Shown piece by piece: positions 8,532 to 18,741 of a stretch of DNA of 64,000 nt. The notes under the pieces are model-generated. The model was not told where the DNA came from, ran no database searches, and saw nothing but the letters and a program-made list of their open reading frames with translations. Origin of the DNA: Streptomyces sp. LBL. Its GTDB lineage: Bacteria > Actinomycetota > Actinomycetes > Streptomycetales > Streptomycetaceae. The position numbers and the translations under genes are program-made. The DNA lies in assembly GCF_029893585.1 (NCBI RefSeq), contig NZ_JARXYX010000010.1:124001-188000 (forward strand), given 5' to 3'. Numbering within the stretch: the stretch's first letter is position 1; every line of letters begins with the position of its first letter.

Positions 8532-8624
8532 ACGATGCACAGCGGACGGGACCGAACTGTCGCGACACTCCGGCACGCGTAGGTGTGGCAGCTTGTGTGG
8601 AGTACGTCTCGTCGCCAGGACGGA

Positions 8625-9341
8625 TCAGCGACGCCGCCGTGTACGCCCCGTCCGGGCCGCCTTGGCCCGCTTCGCGGCGAACCGCACACCGCCCGGGCTC
8701 TCGCCGACCTCGACCCGCACGACCGTGGACAACGGATCGACGACTCCTTCGCCGACATGCAGGATGGACGTCTGCACGGCACCGAGTTTGCTCAGCGCCG
8801 CCGCCGAGCTCTTGAGTTCCTCCTCCGCGGTGTCACCCTTGAGCGCGAGCATTTCGCCGTACGGGCGCAGCAGAGGAATGCCCCAAGTAGCCAGCCGGTC
8901 CAACGGCGCCACAGCCCGTGCCGTCACCACGTGGACGGGTGTGACCTTGCCCATGACTTCCTCAGCCCGTCCCCGGACGACGGTCACATGGTCAAGGCCC
9001 AGCAGCTCCACGACCTCGGTCAGGAAAGTCGTACGCCGCAGCAGGGGTTCCAACAACGTGATCTTCAGGTCCTCCCGGACGAGCGCCAGGGGGATGCCCG
9101 GCAGGCCGGCACCCGAGCCGACGTCACACACCGTCACGCCCTCGGGCACGACCTCCGAGAGCACCGCACAGTTGAGCAGGTGCCGCTCCCACAGGCGGGG
9201 CACCTCACGCGGCCCGATCAGACCGCGCTGCACACCCGCCTCGGCGAGCAGCTCCGCATAGCGCACCGCGTCCGCGAAGCGATCACCGAAGACCTCGCGT
9301 GCCTGCTCGGGCGCGGGGGGAAGCTCCGCTGCCTCCGTCAC
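8625..9341 (-). CDS. rsmG: 16S rRNA (guanine-N7)-methyltransferase RsmG (GidB)
   Basis: 238 residues. A class I SAM-dependent methyltransferase that modifies G527 of 16S rRNA; loss gives low-level streptomycin resistance in many bacteria, including Streptomyces. The SAM-binding motif I is CDVGSGAGLPGIPLA, followed by the acidic loop LLEPLLRR. A basic Arg-rich tail (AKRAKAARTGRTRRRR) is present. Start GTG 9341 is chosen because AAGGA lies 9 nt upstream; the open frame runs 18 codons further. It sits between khpB and parA in the conserved cluster. Confidence 0.96.
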   Translation of the reverse strand: MTEAAELPPAPEQAREVFGDRFADAVRYAELLAEAGVQRGLIGPREVPRLWERHLLNCAVLSEVVPEGVTVCDVGSGAGLPGIPLALVREDLKITLLEPLLRRTTFLTEVVELLGLDHVTVVRGRAEEVMGKVTPVHVVTARAVAPLDRLATWGIPLLRPYGEMLALKGDTAEEELKSSAAALSKLGAVQTSILHVGEGVVDPLSTVVRVEVGESPGGVRFAAKRAKAARTGRTRRRR

Positions 9342-9419
9342 GGGGGACCGTCCTTCCGTACGGCGTCGACGCGTAAGCATCGAGCCCTGAACCACCAGAA
9401 CTATCAGGCTGACAAAGTT

Positions 9420-9448
9420 CGGCCCCGCCTGCCGGGCAGACGGGGCCG
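9420..9448. terminator. Hairpin terminator after khpB/jag
   Basis: Inverted repeat CGGCCCCG / CGGGGCCG with a 13-nt loop that itself can pair (CTGCCGGGCAG). It lies between the khpB stop and rsmG, downstream of the rpmH-rnpA-yidD-yidC-khpB run on the minus strand. Confidence 0.6.
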
Positions 9449-9466
9449 GAGGAACGTACGGACCGA

Positions 9467-9979
9467 TCAGGCGGGAAGCACGACGACGAAGCGCTGTGGC
9501 TCCTCGCCCTCGGACTCGCTGCGCAGGCCGGCGGCCTTGACCGCGTCGTGCACGACCTTGCGTTCGAACGGAGTCATCGGATTCATCTTCACGGGCTCGC
9601 CCGAGCTCCTGACTTCGGCCGCAGCCTTGGCGCCCAGCTCGGACAGCTCCGCACGCTTCTTGGCGCGGTAGCCCCCGATGTCCAGCATCAGACGGCTGCG
9701 GTCACCGGTCTCCCGGTGCACGGCCAGGCGCGTGAGCTCCTGAAGGGCTTCCAGCACCTCGCCGTCACGACCCACCAGTTTCTGCAACTCGCGGCCGCCC
9801 ATGTCACTGATGATCGAGACAGCGGCCCGGTCAGCCTCGACGTCCATGTCGATGTCGCCGTCGAGATCGGCGATGTCCAGCAGACCCTCGAGGTAGTCCG
9901 CCGCGATCTCGCCCTCCTGCTCCAGGCGGGTCAGGGTGTCTGCACCCTCGGCAGCAGCGGAGGTGGTGCCTTCCGTCAC
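9467..9979 (-). CDS. jag: RNA-binding protein KhpB/Jag (SpoIIIJ-associated, KH + R3H domains)
   Basis: 170 residues. An acidic N-terminus (with IDMDVEAD), a KH-type domain (about 55-110, containing the GRDGEVLEALQELTRLAV loop) and a C-terminal R3H domain with the signature MTPFERKVVHDAV. Jag proteins bind RNA and are almost always encoded next to yidC, as here, where the two genes are 15 bp apart. The GTG start has AGGAG 8 nt upstream. It lacks the long Jag_N domain of Firmicutes, which is normal for actinobacteria. Confidence 0.93.
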   Translation of the reverse strand: MTEGTTSAAAEGADTLTRLEQEGEIAADYLEGLLDIADLDGDIDMDVEADRAAVSIISDMGGRELQKLVGRDGEVLEALQELTRLAVHRETGDRSRLMLDIGGYRAKKRAELSELGAKAAAEVRSSGEPVKMNPMTPFERKVVHDAVKAAGLRSESEGEEPQRFVVVLPA

Positions 9980-9994
9980 GGGATGGACTCCTTT

Positions 9995-11266
9995 TTACTT
10001 CTTGGACGGGGACTTGGGCCGCTGCGGACCCTTGCGCTGTCCGGACTGGGCCTTGCTGCGGGTACCACCACCGGGCTTCTGCGCGGGCTTGTCGGCGGCG
10101 GCGGGCTTGGCGTCCTCGGGCTCTTCGGACTTGCTCAACGACAGCGGCGTGCTCTCGCCGGCTGCCTTGGCGGCTCCGGACTGGCGCTGGGACTTGCTCT
10201 GCCGCTTGGGCTGCTGCCGCTTGGGAGCGGCGGCACTCGTCGTCGTGCCGTCCTCGGCCTGGACGACCGCCTGGGCCTCACCCTTCACCACCGTGCCGTC
10301 CGCCTGGGCCACGAGGCCGGCCTTGCTCAGGCCGTTGATGAACTTGCGCTCGAACTCGTTACGGTCACGGCCCTTGGCGACGATGGCCTTGACGATGGCC
10401 TTCTCACCGCGGCGGCGCGTCTGGCCGTGGTGCGTGACGTGCTTGTGCAAGCGCTCCAGGTACGCGGCCTGGGCCTTCGAACCCGGGGTCGGGTTGTTGT
10501 GGATCACGAACATCTGCTGGCCCATGGTCCACACGTTGGTGGTCAGCCAGTAGACGAGGACACCGACCGGGAAATTGATACCGAAGACGGCGAACATGAC
10601 CGGGAAGACGTACATCAGCATCTTCTGCTGCTGCATGAACGGCGTCTTGATCGTGGTGTCGACGTTCTTCGTCATCAGCTGGCGCTGCGTGTAGAACTGC
10701 GACGCCGACATCATGACGATCATGATCGCTGTGACGACCCGGACGTCGGTCAGCGAGGCGCCGAGCTGGGCCACCTTGTCCGCGCCGTCGGTGAACTTCG
10801 CCGCCAGCGGGGCACCGACGATATGGGCTTTACGGGCGCTGGCCAGCAGCGGGTCGTTGATGACGCCGATCGTCTTGCCGGTCGCGATGGCGTTGAGCAC
10901 GTGATACAGCGCGAAGAAGAACGGAGACTGCGCCAGGATGGGAAGGCACGAGGAGAGCGGGTTGGTACCCGTCTCCTTGTACAGCTTCATCATCTCTTCG
11001 GACTGGCGCTGCTTGTCGTTCTTGTAGCGCTCCTGGATCTTCTTCATCTCGGGCTGCAGTGTCTGCATGGCCCGGGTCGCCTTGATCTGCTTCACGAAGA
11101 GCGGGATCAGGCAGATTCGGATCAGAATCACCAAGGACACGATGGACAGGCCCCAGGCCCACCCGGAGTCGTCGCCGAAGAGGGCGCCGTACACCTTGTG
11201 GAACTGGACGATGACCCAGGAGACAGGTGTCGTGATGAAGCTGAAGAGGCTGGCAATCGTGTCCAC
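9995..11266 (-). CDS. yidC: Membrane protein insertase YidC/Oxa1
   Basis: 423 residues of the short Gram-positive-like type (no large periplasmic domain). The first helix is near residues 13-55, with the conserved arginine of the hydrophilic groove in [13 protein letters not shown]. The core region reads [20 protein letters not shown], and the last helices end in [22 protein letters not shown] long Lys/Arg/Gln-rich cytoplasmic tail of about 150 residues may bind ribosomes. It inserts and folds membrane proteins with or without Sec. The GTG start has AAGGAG 8 nt upstream, and yidD ends 4 bp before it. Confidence 0.97.
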   Translation of the reverse strand: MDTIASLFSFITTPVSWVIVQFHKVYGALFGDDSGWAWGLSIVSLVILIRICLIPLFVKQIKATRAMQTLQPEMKKIQERYKNDKQRQSEEMMKLYKETGTNPLSSCLPILAQSPFFFALYHVLNAIATGKTIGVINDPLLASARKAHIVGAPLAAKFTDGADKVAQLGASLTDVRVVTAIMIVMMSASQFYTQRQLMTKNVDTTIKTPFMQQQKMLMYVFPVMFAVFGINFPVGVLVYWLTTNVWTMGQQMFVIHNNPTPGSKAQAAYLERLHKHVTHHGQTRRRGEKAIVKAIVAKGRDRNEFERKFINGLSKAGLVAQADGTVVKGEAQAVVQAEDGTTTSAAAPKRQQPKRQSKSQRQSGAAKAAGESTPLSLSKSEEPEDAKPAAADKPAQKPGGGTRSKAQSGQRKGPQRPKSPSKK

Positions 11267-11269
11267 TAA

Positions 11270-11623
11270 TCATGCTCCTTGGGCATGGGACGGGGTCTCT
11301 GCGGCCGGGCTCGGAGGAGCCTGCCCCTCGGTGGCCGGTTCGGCGGAGGAAGGCCCGCCCTTGCGTGCACGGCAGGCGTTACGCAGCATTTCGTGCCACC
11401 GCGGACGCTTCCGCGGCGGGACATGGTCCACACCGCCGAGCGACCACGGATTGCATCGCAGGATGCGCCAGGCCGTCAGTGCCGTTCCCTTGACCGCACC
11501 ATGCCGGTCAATGGCCTGGTAGCCGTAGTGGGAGCACGACGGGTAGTACTTGCACACCGGCCCGAGCAACGGACTGATGGTCCACTGGTACAGCTTGATC
11601 AGCGCCAGCAGCGGGTACTTCAT
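11270..11623 (-). CDS. yidD: Membrane protein insertion efficiency factor YidD
   Basis: 117 residues. The conserved core [27 protein letters not shown] contains the two or three cysteines and the CRYxPSCS-like signature of the family; the C-terminal third is a variable Pro/Ala/Glu tail. It is amphipathic, attached to the inner face of the membrane, and assists YidC-dependent insertion. Its start overlaps the rnpA stop by 4 nt (ATGA), which implies coupled translation. Confidence 0.95.
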   Translation of the reverse strand: MKYPLLALIKLYQWTISPLLGPVCKYYPSCSHYGYQAIDRHGAVKGTALTAWRILRCNPWSLGGVDHVPPRKRPRWHEMLRNACRARKGGPSSAEPATEGQAPPSPAAETPSHAQGA

Positions 11624-11991
11624 CGCGCGCCCCCTCCCAGCAACCGCTCGATGGCGGCATCCAGGTCTCGGGCCAGTTGTGCGTGGTCGGCGTCACCCGC
11701 GCCGGGCAACGCTCGTACGACTACCAGGCTACCGGGGGGCAGCAGGGCGACTCGATCGCGCATCAGATGGCGAAGCCGACGCTTCACCTTGTTGCGGATC
11801 ACCGCACCGCCCACGGCCTTGCTGACAACGAAACCCGCACGCGTCGAGGGAGCGCTCTCCCCAGGCGCGTGCGGGTCCGTGGCACCGCTACGAAGATGGA
11901 CGACGAGAGTCGGGCGTCCAGCCCGACGACCCCGTCGTACCGCGGTCGCGAAGTCCTCGCGCCGCCTCAGCCGATGCTCGGTAGGCAGCAC
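11620..11991 (-). CDS. rnpA: Ribonuclease P protein component RnpA
   Basis: 123 residues. It binds the RNase P RNA and precursor tRNA 5' leaders. The family signature is [21 protein letters not shown], with the RNR-type motif. The N-terminal [15 protein letters not shown] is also typical. The GTG start at 11991 lies 22 bp after rpmH, the usual rpmH-rnpA pair. An insertion rich in Pro/Ser around residues 38-50 is slightly longer than in E. coli. Confidence 0.95.
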   Translation of the reverse strand: MLPTEHRLRRREDFATAVRRGRRAGRPTLVVHLRSGATDPHAPGESAPSTRAGFVVSKAVGGAVIRNKVKRRLRHLMRDRVALLPPGSLVVVRALPGAGDADHAQLARDLDAAIERLLGGGAR

Positions 11992-12012
11992 GACGTCATG
12001 ACCTGATCGAGA

Positions 12013-12150
12013 TCAGGCGGACAGGTTCGTGCGACCCTTGCTGCGGCGGTTCGCGAGAATCGCGCGACCGGCACGGGTACGCATCCGCAGGCGGAAGCCG
12101 TGGGTCTTCGCCCGACGACGGTTGTTCGGCTGGAAGGTGCGCTTGCTCAC
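12013..12150 (-). CDS. rpmH: 50S ribosomal protein L34
   Basis: A 45-residue, highly basic protein beginning [20 protein letters not shown] and ending TNLSA, which is full-length L34. The start is GTG at 12148-12150 on the minus strand, with GGAGCCCCCGA upstream. It is the first gene of the rpmH-rnpA-yidD-yidC-khpB run, divergent from dnaA across a 372-bp intergenic region that must carry promoters for both directions. Confidence 0.97.
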   Translation of the reverse strand: MSKRTFQPNNRRRAKTHGFRLRMRTRAGRAILANRRSKGRTNLSA

Positions 12151-12522
12151 TCGGGGGCTCCAGAAAGAATCGGTGTTTGCGGGGTGCCGTCCTGGCTGTC
12201 ACCGTGCGCCCACGAGTAGCTCGCATCACGCCCGAGTGCACCGCTGACCGATCACCCAAATGATCTGTGCCCATCGGAGGCAGGCGGCAGCAGCCATCGA
12301 CAACTCGACCTGGTTACGGTACGCGCGGCTGCGCCATCCGGTCAAACCAGGGGGCACCGGGAGACACTATCCACAGCCTGGGGACAACAACTTGAACCGT
12401 ACCCGTCGCCCTGACTACCGTGGCCGGACTCCGATTCGTTCCCATGAACCCGCCCCAGCCCATTTGAATCCCGACCTGTCCCGAACCACACGTTCGTGGG
12501 ACCCCGTGAGAGAGCGTGCCCT
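12151..12522. promoter_or_regulatory. rpmH-dnaA divergent regulatory region with two DnaA boxes
   Basis: 372 bp without a gene. It contains CTATCCACA (12367-12375) and TGGGGACAA (12379-12387, complement TTGTCCCCA), two near-consensus DnaA boxes in opposite orientation, 3 bp apart. They lie about 135-155 bp upstream of the dnaA start. DnaA autoregulation through promoter boxes is established in Streptomyces; these two are the natural candidates. I could not fix the -35/-10 elements. Confidence 0.65.
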
Positions 12523-14544
12523 GTGGCTGACGTACCTGCCGATCTTGCCGCAGTGTGGCCACGAGTACTGGAGCAACTTCTCGGTGAGGGCCGAGGACAG
12601 GGTGTCGAGACCAAGGACGAGCACTGGATCCGGCGCTGCCAGCCGCTGGCGCTGGTCGCGGACACCGCCCTGCTCGCCGTACCGAACGAGTTTGCGAAGG
12701 GTGTGCTCGAAGGCCGCCTCGCACCGATTGTCAGCGAGTCGCTGAGCCGCGAGTGCGGCCGCCCGATCCGGATCGCGATCACCGTCGACGACTCGGCCGG
12801 CGAGCCACCGGCCCCGCCGGCCCCGCAGAACCGGCCCCAGTCGCGCTATGAGGAGCCCGAGCTCCCGCCCGCCCAGTACGAGGGGGGATACGGCCGCCAC
12901 CGCGCAGACGACCACATGACCGGCCGTGGAGAGCAGCGCCCCGGATCCCAGGGCGACCGCGACCACGCGCCCCGCCCGGACCAGATCCCGACCCCCCGCC
13001 CCGCGTACCCCTCGGAGTACCAGCGCCCCGAGCCCGGCTCCTGGCCGCGCCCGCCGCAGGACGAGTACAGCTGGCAGCAGCAGCGGCTCGGCTTCCCGGA
13101 GCGCGATCCCTACACGTCGCCGTCCCAGGACTCCTACGGCCCTCGCGCCCAGGACTCCTACGGTTCTCCGCCGCAGGACTCCTACGGTTCTCCGCCGCAG
13201 GACTCCTACGGTTCTCCGCCGCAGGACTCCTACGGAGCGCCGTCCCAGGACTCGTACTCACAGGACTACCGTCCGCAGTCGATGGAGCGCCCGCCGTACG
13301 ACACGCAGCGCCCCGACTACGACCAGCGTCCGGACTACGGTCGCCACCGCGCCGCCGAGGACCAGCGAGACGCCCGCCGCGAGCTGCCTGAGGGGCCGTC
13401 CCGCTCCGGGCACGTGCACCGCGGCGGTCCGATGGGTTCCCGGCTGCCCGCCAGCGGTGCCCCCGGCCCGCTGGCCGCGAAGCCCGCGCCGGCGACCGGC
13501 CCCGGCGAGCCGACCGCCCGTCTGAACCCGAAGTACCTCTTCGACACGTTCGTCATCGGAGCCTCCAACCGCTTCGCGCACGCGGCCGCGGTGGCCGTCG
13601 CCGAGGCGCCGGCGAAGGCGTACAACCCCCTGTTCATCTATGGGGAGTCGGGGCTCGGCAAAACGCATCTGCTGCACGCGATCGGGCACTACGCGCGCAG
13701 CCTCTATCCGGGTACCCGCGTGCGGTACGTGAGCTCGGAGGAGTTCACCAACGAGTTCATCAACTCCATCCGCGACGGCAAGGGCGACAGCTTTCGCAAG
13801 CGCTACCGCGAGATGGACATCCTGCTCGTCGACGACATCCAGTTCCTGGCGGACAAGGAGTCGACGCAGGAGGAGTTCTTCCACACCTTCAACACGCTCC
13901 ACAACGCGAACAAGCAGATCGTGCTGTCCAGCGACCGGCCGCCCAAGCAGCTGGTGACGCTGGAGGACCGGCTGCGGAACCGTTTCGAGTGGGGTCTGAT
14001 CACCGACGTCCAGCCGCCCGAGCTGGAGACCCGTATCGCCATCCTTCGTAAGAAGGCGGTCCAGGAGCAGCTGAACGCCCCACCCGAGGTGCTGGAGTTC
14101 ATCGCGTCCCGGATCTCGCGCAACATCCGCGAGCTGGAGGGCGCGCTGATCCGGGTGACGGCGTTCGCCTCGCTCAACCGGCAGCCGGTGGACCTGGGCC
14201 TCACGGAGATCGTCCTCAAGGACCTGATCCCCGGCGGTGAGGACTCCGCCCCCGAGATCACCTCGACGGCCATCATGAGCGCGACCGCCGACTACTTCGG
14301 TCTCACGGTCGAGGACCTGTGCGGCACCTCGCGTGGCCGCGCGCTCGTCACGGCCCGCCAGATCGCCATGTATCTGTGCCGCGAGCTGACGGACCTCTCG
14401 CTGCCGAAGATCGGCGCGCTGTTCGGCGGCCGCGACCACACGACCGTCATGCACGCGGACCGCAAGATCCGCAACCTGATGGCCGAGCGGCGCTCCATCT
14501 ACAACCAGGTGACCGAGCTGACGAACCGCATCAAGAACGGCTGA
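12523..14544 (+). CDS. dnaA: Chromosomal replication initiator DnaA
   Basis: 673 residues. Domain I (about 1-90) opens [19 protein letters not shown]. Domain II is a very long Pro/Gln/Tyr/Arg-rich linker of about 235 residues. The AAA+ domain III has Walker [10 protein letters not shown] and Walker [10 protein letters not shown]. Domain IV carries the DnaA-box-binding signature [15 protein letters not shown]. The GTG start at 12523 matches the conserved Streptomyces N-terminus; the frame opens 9 codons earlier. The linker includes an in-frame tandem repeat (QDSYGSPP units). Streptomyces DnaA is known for its long domain II. Confidence 0.97.
   Translation: MADVPADLAAVWPRVLEQLLGEGRGQGVETKDEHWIRRCQPLALVADTALLAVPNEFAKGVLEGRLAPIVSESLSRECGRPIRIAITVDDSAGEPPAPPAPQNRPQSRYEEPELPPAQYEGGYGRHRADDHMTGRGEQRPGSQGDRDHAPRPDQIPTPRPAYPSEYQRPEPGSWPRPPQDEYSWQQQRLGFPERDPYTSPSQDSYGPRAQDSYGSPPQDSYGSPPQDSYGSPPQDSYGAPSQDSYSQDYRPQSMERPPYDTQRPDYDQRPDYGRHRAAEDQRDARRELPEGPSRSGHVHRGGPMGSRLPASGAPGPLAAKPAPATGPGEPTARLNPKYLFDTFVIGASNRFAHAAAVAVAEAPAKAYNPLFIYGESGLGKTHLLHAIGHYARSLYPGTRVRYVSSEEFTNEFINSIRDGKGDSFRKRYREMDILLVDDIQFLADKESTQEEFFHTFNTLHNANKQIVLSSDRPPKQLVTLEDRLRNRFEWGLITDVQPPELETRIAILRKKAVQEQLNAPPEVLEFIASRISRNIRELEGALIRVTAFASLNRQPVDLGLTEIVLKDLIPGGEDSAPEITSTAIMSATADYFGLTVEDLCGTSRGRALVTARQIAMYLCRELTDLSLPKIGALFGGRDHTTVMHADRKIRNLMAERRSIYNQVTELTNRIKNG
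13126..13257 (+). repeat. 24-bp in-frame tandem repeat in dnaA domain II
   Basis: Units of the form CAGGACTCCTACGGTTCTCC plus GCCG, encoding QDSYGSPP. Copies at 13150, 13174 and 13198 are identical; flanking copies at 13126 and 13222 and a partial one at 13246 are diverged. It probably varies in copy number between strains. Confidence 0.9.
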
Positions 14545-14567
14545 CCACCACCGAGACCCGTCGCGCG

Positions 14568-14604
14568 AGGGCGCCCCCGGAGGAGATCCGGGGGCGCCCT
14601 TTCG
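14568..14604 (+). terminator. Terminator of dnaA
   Basis: 13-bp perfect stem AGGGCGCCCCCGG / CCGGGGGCGCCCT with a 7-nt loop, then TTTCG. It lies 24 bp after the dnaA stop and separates dnaA transcription from oriC. Confidence 0.8.
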
Positions 14605-15403
14605 CCTGCCGCGGTTCCTCGCTGTTCGATTACCTGCCGGGTTACGGCCTCTCTCCACAGATTCGGCGACTTTTTCCCGTCCACACCCTGGGGACTGGGG
14701 AGTTATCCAGATCGTATCCACAGAGCATCCTGCTGATAGACCATCAGGCCAGGTCAGGTGCCTGTGGATTGGTGGACGAACGATCTCCACAGGCTGTGGA
14801 TGAATCGGTGATCCACAGCCTGTGGACCGAGTTGTCCACCGGCAACCCACAGGCTGAGGCCGGTTGTCCCCAGCGATCTTCAGCTTCTCCACATGACTGT
14901 CCACTGTTCGGCAACCCGACGCGCGTGATCACCGGGTCGAGTGAAAGGCGTCACACGAAGGTGCCGGGGTGGGCTGTGGGAAAGGCGGCCAAACCTGGGG
15001 ACGATGCTGGGGAGAACTTGCCTCAGGCTGTGCATGGGATGTGCAGAACTTTCTGTTCTCCACAGATACGCCCGGTTGTCCACCGGCGCCACCCACAGGG
15101 TCCGTGGACAAAATCTTGGGCCTGACCTGCGAAAACGAGGTTATCCACGGTATCCACAGCCCCTACTACTACTGACAACTAGAGAGAGCTGGGAATCCGT
15201 TTCGAAGTGGGTCCTGTGCACAACTCGCTGTCCGGCTCCCGACTGCCCCTCATCACGACTTGACCCCGAGAGGCACCTACTGTCAGTGCCGTGCGTCAGA
15301 CTGGGCCCCGGTGGTCCTTCCCCTCACCGGGACCGACGACACCGAGACAGACGACGAAGCCAGGCAGGCCGAGAAGCGCCGGCAACAGCAGGAGGCGGCA
15401 ACA
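14605..15403. other. oriC: Chromosomal replication origin oriC (DnaA-box array)
   Basis: Non-coding dnaA-dnaN interval packed with DnaA boxes around the Streptomyces consensus TTGTCCACA. Boxes read by eye: 14703, 14714, 14763r, 14795r, 14809, 14821r, 14832, 14864, 14885, 15056, 15076, 15104r, 15141, 15150 and 15216, plus weaker ones at 14650, 14783 and 14897 (r = complement strand). They form a left block (14703-14905) and a right block (15056-15158), separated by about 150 bp with few boxes. None is a perfect TTGTCCACA; nearly all have one mismatch. The closely spaced pairs (14703/14714, 14809/14821/14832, 15141/15150) suggest cooperative DnaA loading. No obvious AT-rich unwinding 13-mers were seen. 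Confidence 0.93.
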
Positions 15404-16534
15404 GTGAAGATCCGGGTGGAACGCGACGTACTCGCGGAGGCAGTGGCCTGGGCGGCTCGCAGCCTCCCGGCCCGTCCGCCGGCGCCTGTCCTCGCCGGCC
15501 TTCTGCTGAAGGCCGAGGACGGTCAGCTGAGCCTGTCCAGCTTCGACTACGAGGTCTCCGCGCGGGTCTCGGTGGAGGCGGAGGTCGACGAGGAGGGCAC
15601 CGTCCTCGTCTCGGGCCGGCTGCTCGCCGACATCTGCCGCGCACTCCCCAACCGCCCGGTGGAGATTTCCACAGACGGTGTACGGGCGACGGTGGTGTGC
15701 GGCTCCTCGCGCTTCACACTCCACACGCTGCCCGTGGAGGAGTACCCGGCCCTGCCGCAGATGCCGAACGCCACGGGCACAGTCCCCGGCGAGGTCTTCG
15801 CCGCCGCGGCGGCCCAGGTCGCCATCGCAGCCGGCCGTGACGACACGTTGCCCGTCCTCACCGGTGTGCGCATCGAGATCGAGGGCGACACCGTCACGCT
15901 GGCGTCCACCGACCGCTACCGCTTCGCCGTCCGTGAGTTCCTGTGGAAGCCGGAGAACCCCGAGGCGTCCGCGGTGGCCTTGGTGCCCGCCAAGACGCTC
16001 CTGGACACCGCCAAGGCCCTCACAAGCGGCGACAGCGTCATCCTGGCGCTGTCCGGTTCGGGTGCGGGCGAGGGCCTCATCGGATTCGAGGGCGCGGGCC
16101 GTCGTACGACGACCCGCCTCCTGGAGGGCGACCTCCCGAAGTACCGTTCGCTGTTCCCGACGGAGTTCAACTCCGTCGCCGTGATCGAGACCGCCCCCTT
16201 CGTGGAGGCCGTCAAGCGCGTCGCCCTGGTCGCCGAACGGAACACGCCGGTGCGGCTCAGCTTCGAGCAGGGCGTGCTGATCCTGGAGGCGGGCTCCAGC
16301 GACGACGCACAGGCTGTGGAGCGAGTCGACGCCCAGCTGGAGGGCGACGACGTCTCGATCGCCTTCAACCCGACCTTCCTGCTGGACGGCCTGAGCGCCA
16401 TCGACTCCCCGGTGGCCCAGCTGGCCTTCACGACGTCCACCAAGCCCGCGCTGCTCAGCGGCAAGCCGGCCGTGGACGCCGAGGCGGACGAGGCCTACAA
16501 GTACCTGATCATGCCCGTGCGCCTCAGCGGCTGA
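15404..16534 (+). CDS. dnaN: DNA polymerase III beta subunit (sliding clamp) DnaN
   Basis: 376 residues, three-domain beta clamp; two copies encircle DNA and tether the polymerase. The N-terminus reads VKIRVERDVLAEAVAWAARSLPARP, and the C-terminus ends YLIMPVRLSG, the family-typical MPM/VRL ending of the cleft where clamp-binding motifs dock. GTG 15404 follows GGAGG at 15391. The frame is open from 15260, but the extra residues fall in oriC and are not protein-like. gnd and recF follow on the same strand. Confidence 0.97.
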   Translation: MKIRVERDVLAEAVAWAARSLPARPPAPVLAGLLLKAEDGQLSLSSFDYEVSARVSVEAEVDEEGTVLVSGRLLADICRALPNRPVEISTDGVRATVVCGSSRFTLHTLPVEEYPALPQMPNATGTVPGEVFAAAAAQVAIAAGRDDTLPVLTGVRIEIEGDTVTLASTDRYRFAVREFLWKPENPEASAVALVPAKTLLDTAKALTSGDSVILALSGSGAGEGLIGFEGAGRRTTTRLLEGDLPKYRSLFPTEFNSVAVIETAPFVEAVKRVALVAERNTPVRLSFEQGVLILEAGSSDDAQAVERVDAQLEGDDVSIAFNPTFLLDGLSAIDSPVAQLAFTTSTKPALLSGKPAVDAEADEAYKYLIMPVRLSG

Positions 16535-16562
16535 CCGAGCCCTTCAGAGAATCCGCAGGTCG

Positions 16563-16588
16563 GGGCATACGTTTGAGCGCGTATGCCC
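16563..16588. terminator. Hairpin between dnaN and gnd
   Basis: Perfect 9-bp inverted repeat GGGCATACG / CGTATGCCC with an 8-nt loop TTTGAGCG, 29 bp after the dnaN stop. There is no T-tract, so it may be an attenuator, a terminator of the U-less streptomycete type or an operator. Confidence 0.5.
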
Positions 16589-16674
16589 ACAGATGTGCGC
16601 GAGCGTCCGGGTTTAGGCTCGGACACAGGTACGCAAGTGCCGTAACGCCACGTCGCACACCTAAGGAACAACTG

Positions 16675-17550
16675 ATGGAGCTCGGTCTCATCGGCCTCGG
16701 CAAGATGGGCGGCAACATGCGCGAGCGGATCCGCCGCGCAGGCCACACGGTCGTCGGATACGACCGCAACCCGGACCTCGCGGACGTCCACAGCCTGGAA
16801 GAGCTGGTGGGCAGGCTCAAGGGTCCGCGGGTGGTCTGGGTGATGGTCCCTGCCGGTGCCGCGACCCAGTCGACTGTCGATGAGCTCGGCGACCTGCTGG
16901 AGCCCGGTGACGTCGTCGTGGACGGCGGGAACTCGCGCTGGACGGACGACGAGAGGCACGCCGAGGAGCTGGCGGCCAAGGGCATCGGTTTCGTCGACTG
17001 CGGCGTCTCCGGCGGCGTCTGGGGCCTGGAGAACGGTTATGCGCTGATGTACGGCGGTGACGCGGGGAACGTCGCCAAGGTGCAGCCCGTCTTCGACGCG
17101 CTGAAGCCCGAGGGCGATGTCGGCGCGGTGCACGCCGGCAAGGTCGGCGCGGGCCACTTCGCGAAGATGGTCCACAACGGCATCGAGTACGCGATGATGC
17201 AGGCCTACGCCGAGGGCTGGGAACTGCTGGAGAAGGTCGACTCCGTGACGGACGTGCGGGAGGTCTTCCGCTCCTGGCAGGAGGGCACCGTGATCCGCTC
17301 CTGGCTCCTCGACCTCGCGGTGAACGCCCTGGACGAGGACGAGCACCTGGACAGGCTGAAGGGTTTTGCACAGGACTCCGGCGAGGGACGTTGGACTGTG
17401 GAAGCCGCCATCGACAACGCCGTGCCGCTGCCCGCGATCACGGCCTCCCTCTTCGCGCGGTTCGCGTCGCGCCAGGAGGACTCTCCGCAGATGAAGATGG
17501 TCGCCGCGCTGCGCAACCAGTTCGGCGGCCACGCGGTCGAGAAGAAGTAA
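16675..17550 (+). CDS. gnd: 6-phosphogluconate dehydrogenase (decarboxylating), short NAD-type
   Basis: 291 residues, the short form (GndA/YqeC type) rather than the 470-residue form. It oxidises 6-phosphogluconate to ribulose 5-phosphate and CO2. Visible features are the nucleotide-binding GLGKMGGNM at residues 7-15, the acidic/hydrophobic D32 after the second strand (favouring NAD), the substrate motif DCGVSGGVWG, and catalytic KMVHNGIEYAMMQAYAEG. ATG 16675 follows AAGGAA. Its place between dnaN and recF is conserved in Streptomyces and unrelated to replication. Confidence 0.95.
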   Translation: MELGLIGLGKMGGNMRERIRRAGHTVVGYDRNPDLADVHSLEELVGRLKGPRVVWVMVPAGAATQSTVDELGDLLEPGDVVVDGGNSRWTDDERHAEELAAKGIGFVDCGVSGGVWGLENGYALMYGGDAGNVAKVQPVFDALKPEGDVGAVHAGKVGAGHFAKMVHNGIEYAMMQAYAEGWELLEKVDSVTDVREVFRSWQEGTVIRSWLLDLAVNALDEDEHLDRLKGFAQDSGEGRWTVEAAIDNAVPLPAITASLFARFASRQEDSPQMKMVAALRNQFGGHAVEKK

Positions 17551-17619
17551 TCGGCCGAGAAGAAGTGATCCACTGGGCTGCTCAGCGGTCCACAATCTGG
17601 GGGAGGTCGGCGCACGACC

Positions 17620-18741
17620 ATGCACGTCACGCATCTGTCGCTGGCCGACTTCCGCTCGTACGCCCGGGTCGACGTTCCGCTCGACCCGGGCGTCACCGCA
17701 TTCGTCGGCCCGAACGGCCAGGGCAAGACGAACCTCGTGGAGGCGATCGGCTATCTGGCCACCCTCGGCAGCCACCGCGTCTCCTCCGACGCTCCCCTGG
17801 TCCGCATGGGCGCCGAACGCGCGGTCATCCGGGCCCAGGTCAAGCAGGGCGAGCGGCAGCAGCTGGTCGAGCTGGAGCTGAACCCCGGCCGGGCCAACCG
17901 CGCCCGTATCAACAGGTCCTCGCAGGTCAGACCGCGTGACGTGCTCGGTATCGTACGGACCGTGCTGTTCGCACCCGAGGACCTCGCCCTGGTGAAGGGC
18001 GACCCCGGGGAACGGCGCCGCTTCCTGGACGAGCTGATCACCGCCCGCTCCCCCCGCATGGCCGGCGTCCGCTCCGACTACGAGCGGGTCCTCAAGCAGC
18101 GCAACACCCTGTTGAAGTCGGCCGCGCTGGCCCGACGGCATGGCGGTCGCTCGATGGACCTGTCCACGCTCGACGTCTGGGACCAGCACCTCGCGCGTGT
18201 GGGCGCCGAACTGCTCGCCCAGCGTCTCGACCTGATCGCCGCGATCCAGCCGCTCGCCGACAAGGCGTACGAACAGCTGGCTCCCGGCGGCGGCCCGGTC
18301 GCCCTCGACTACAAGCCGTCCGCTCCCGGCGAGGCGCACACTCGCGAGGATCTGTACGAGCAGCTGATGGCCGCGATCGCCGAAGCCCGCAAGCAGGAGA
18401 TCGAGCGGGGCGTCACCCTCGTGGGACCGCATCGGGACGACCTGCTGCTCAGACTCGGCCAACTGCCCGCCAAGGGGTACGCCTCCCACGGCGAGTCGTG
18501 GTCCTACGCGCTGGCGCTGCGCCTGGCGTCGTACGACCTTCTCAGGGCCGAGGGCAACGAGCCGGTGCTCGTCCTCGACGACGTGTTCGCCGAGCTGGAC
18601 ACCCGGCGCCGCGAACGTCTGGCCGAGTTGGTCGCGCCGGGCGAACAGGTCCTGGTGACCGCCGCGGTCGACGACGACGTACCGCACGTACTGACGGGGA
18701 CGCGGTTCTCCGTGGCGGACGGGGCGGTGGAGCGCGTATGA
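17620..18741 (+). CDS. recF: DNA replication and repair protein RecF
   Basis: 373 residues of the SMC-like ABC ATPase family. Walker A is GPNGQGKTN (about residues 30-38), and the C-terminal Walker B/D-loop is [12 protein letters not shown], followed by an ABC-type histidine-region strand. RecF, with RecO and RecR, loads RecA at gaps and stalled forks. ATG 17620 has GGAGG 13 nt upstream, somewhat far but no better start is seen. The stop overlaps the next gene's ATG by 4 nt. Confidence 0.96.
   Translation: MHVTHLSLADFRSYARVDVPLDPGVTAFVGPNGQGKTNLVEAIGYLATLGSHRVSSDAPLVRMGAERAVIRAQVKQGERQQLVELELNPGRANRARINRSSQVRPRDVLGIVRTVLFAPEDLALVKGDPGERRRFLDELITARSPRMAGVRSDYERVLKQRNTLLKSAALARRHGGRSMDLSTLDVWDQHLARVGAELLAQRLDLIAAIQPLADKAYEQLAPGGGPVALDYKPSAPGEAHTREDLYEQLMAAIAEARKQEIERGVTLVGPHRDDLLLRLGQLPAKGYASHGESWSYALALRLASYDLLRAEGNEPVLVLDDVFAELDTRRRERLAELVAPGEQVLVTAAVDDDVPHVLTGTRFSVADGAVERV

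Noticed and set aside
13258..14904. 548-codon minus-strand frame over the dnaA 3' half and oriC
   Set aside because: Antisense to dnaA and running into the DnaA-box array; not protein-like.
14641..15180. DnaA boxes as possible phage attachment or integration site
   Set aside because: The spacing, consensus and dnaA-dnaN location identify oriC; no integrase or flanking direct repeats.
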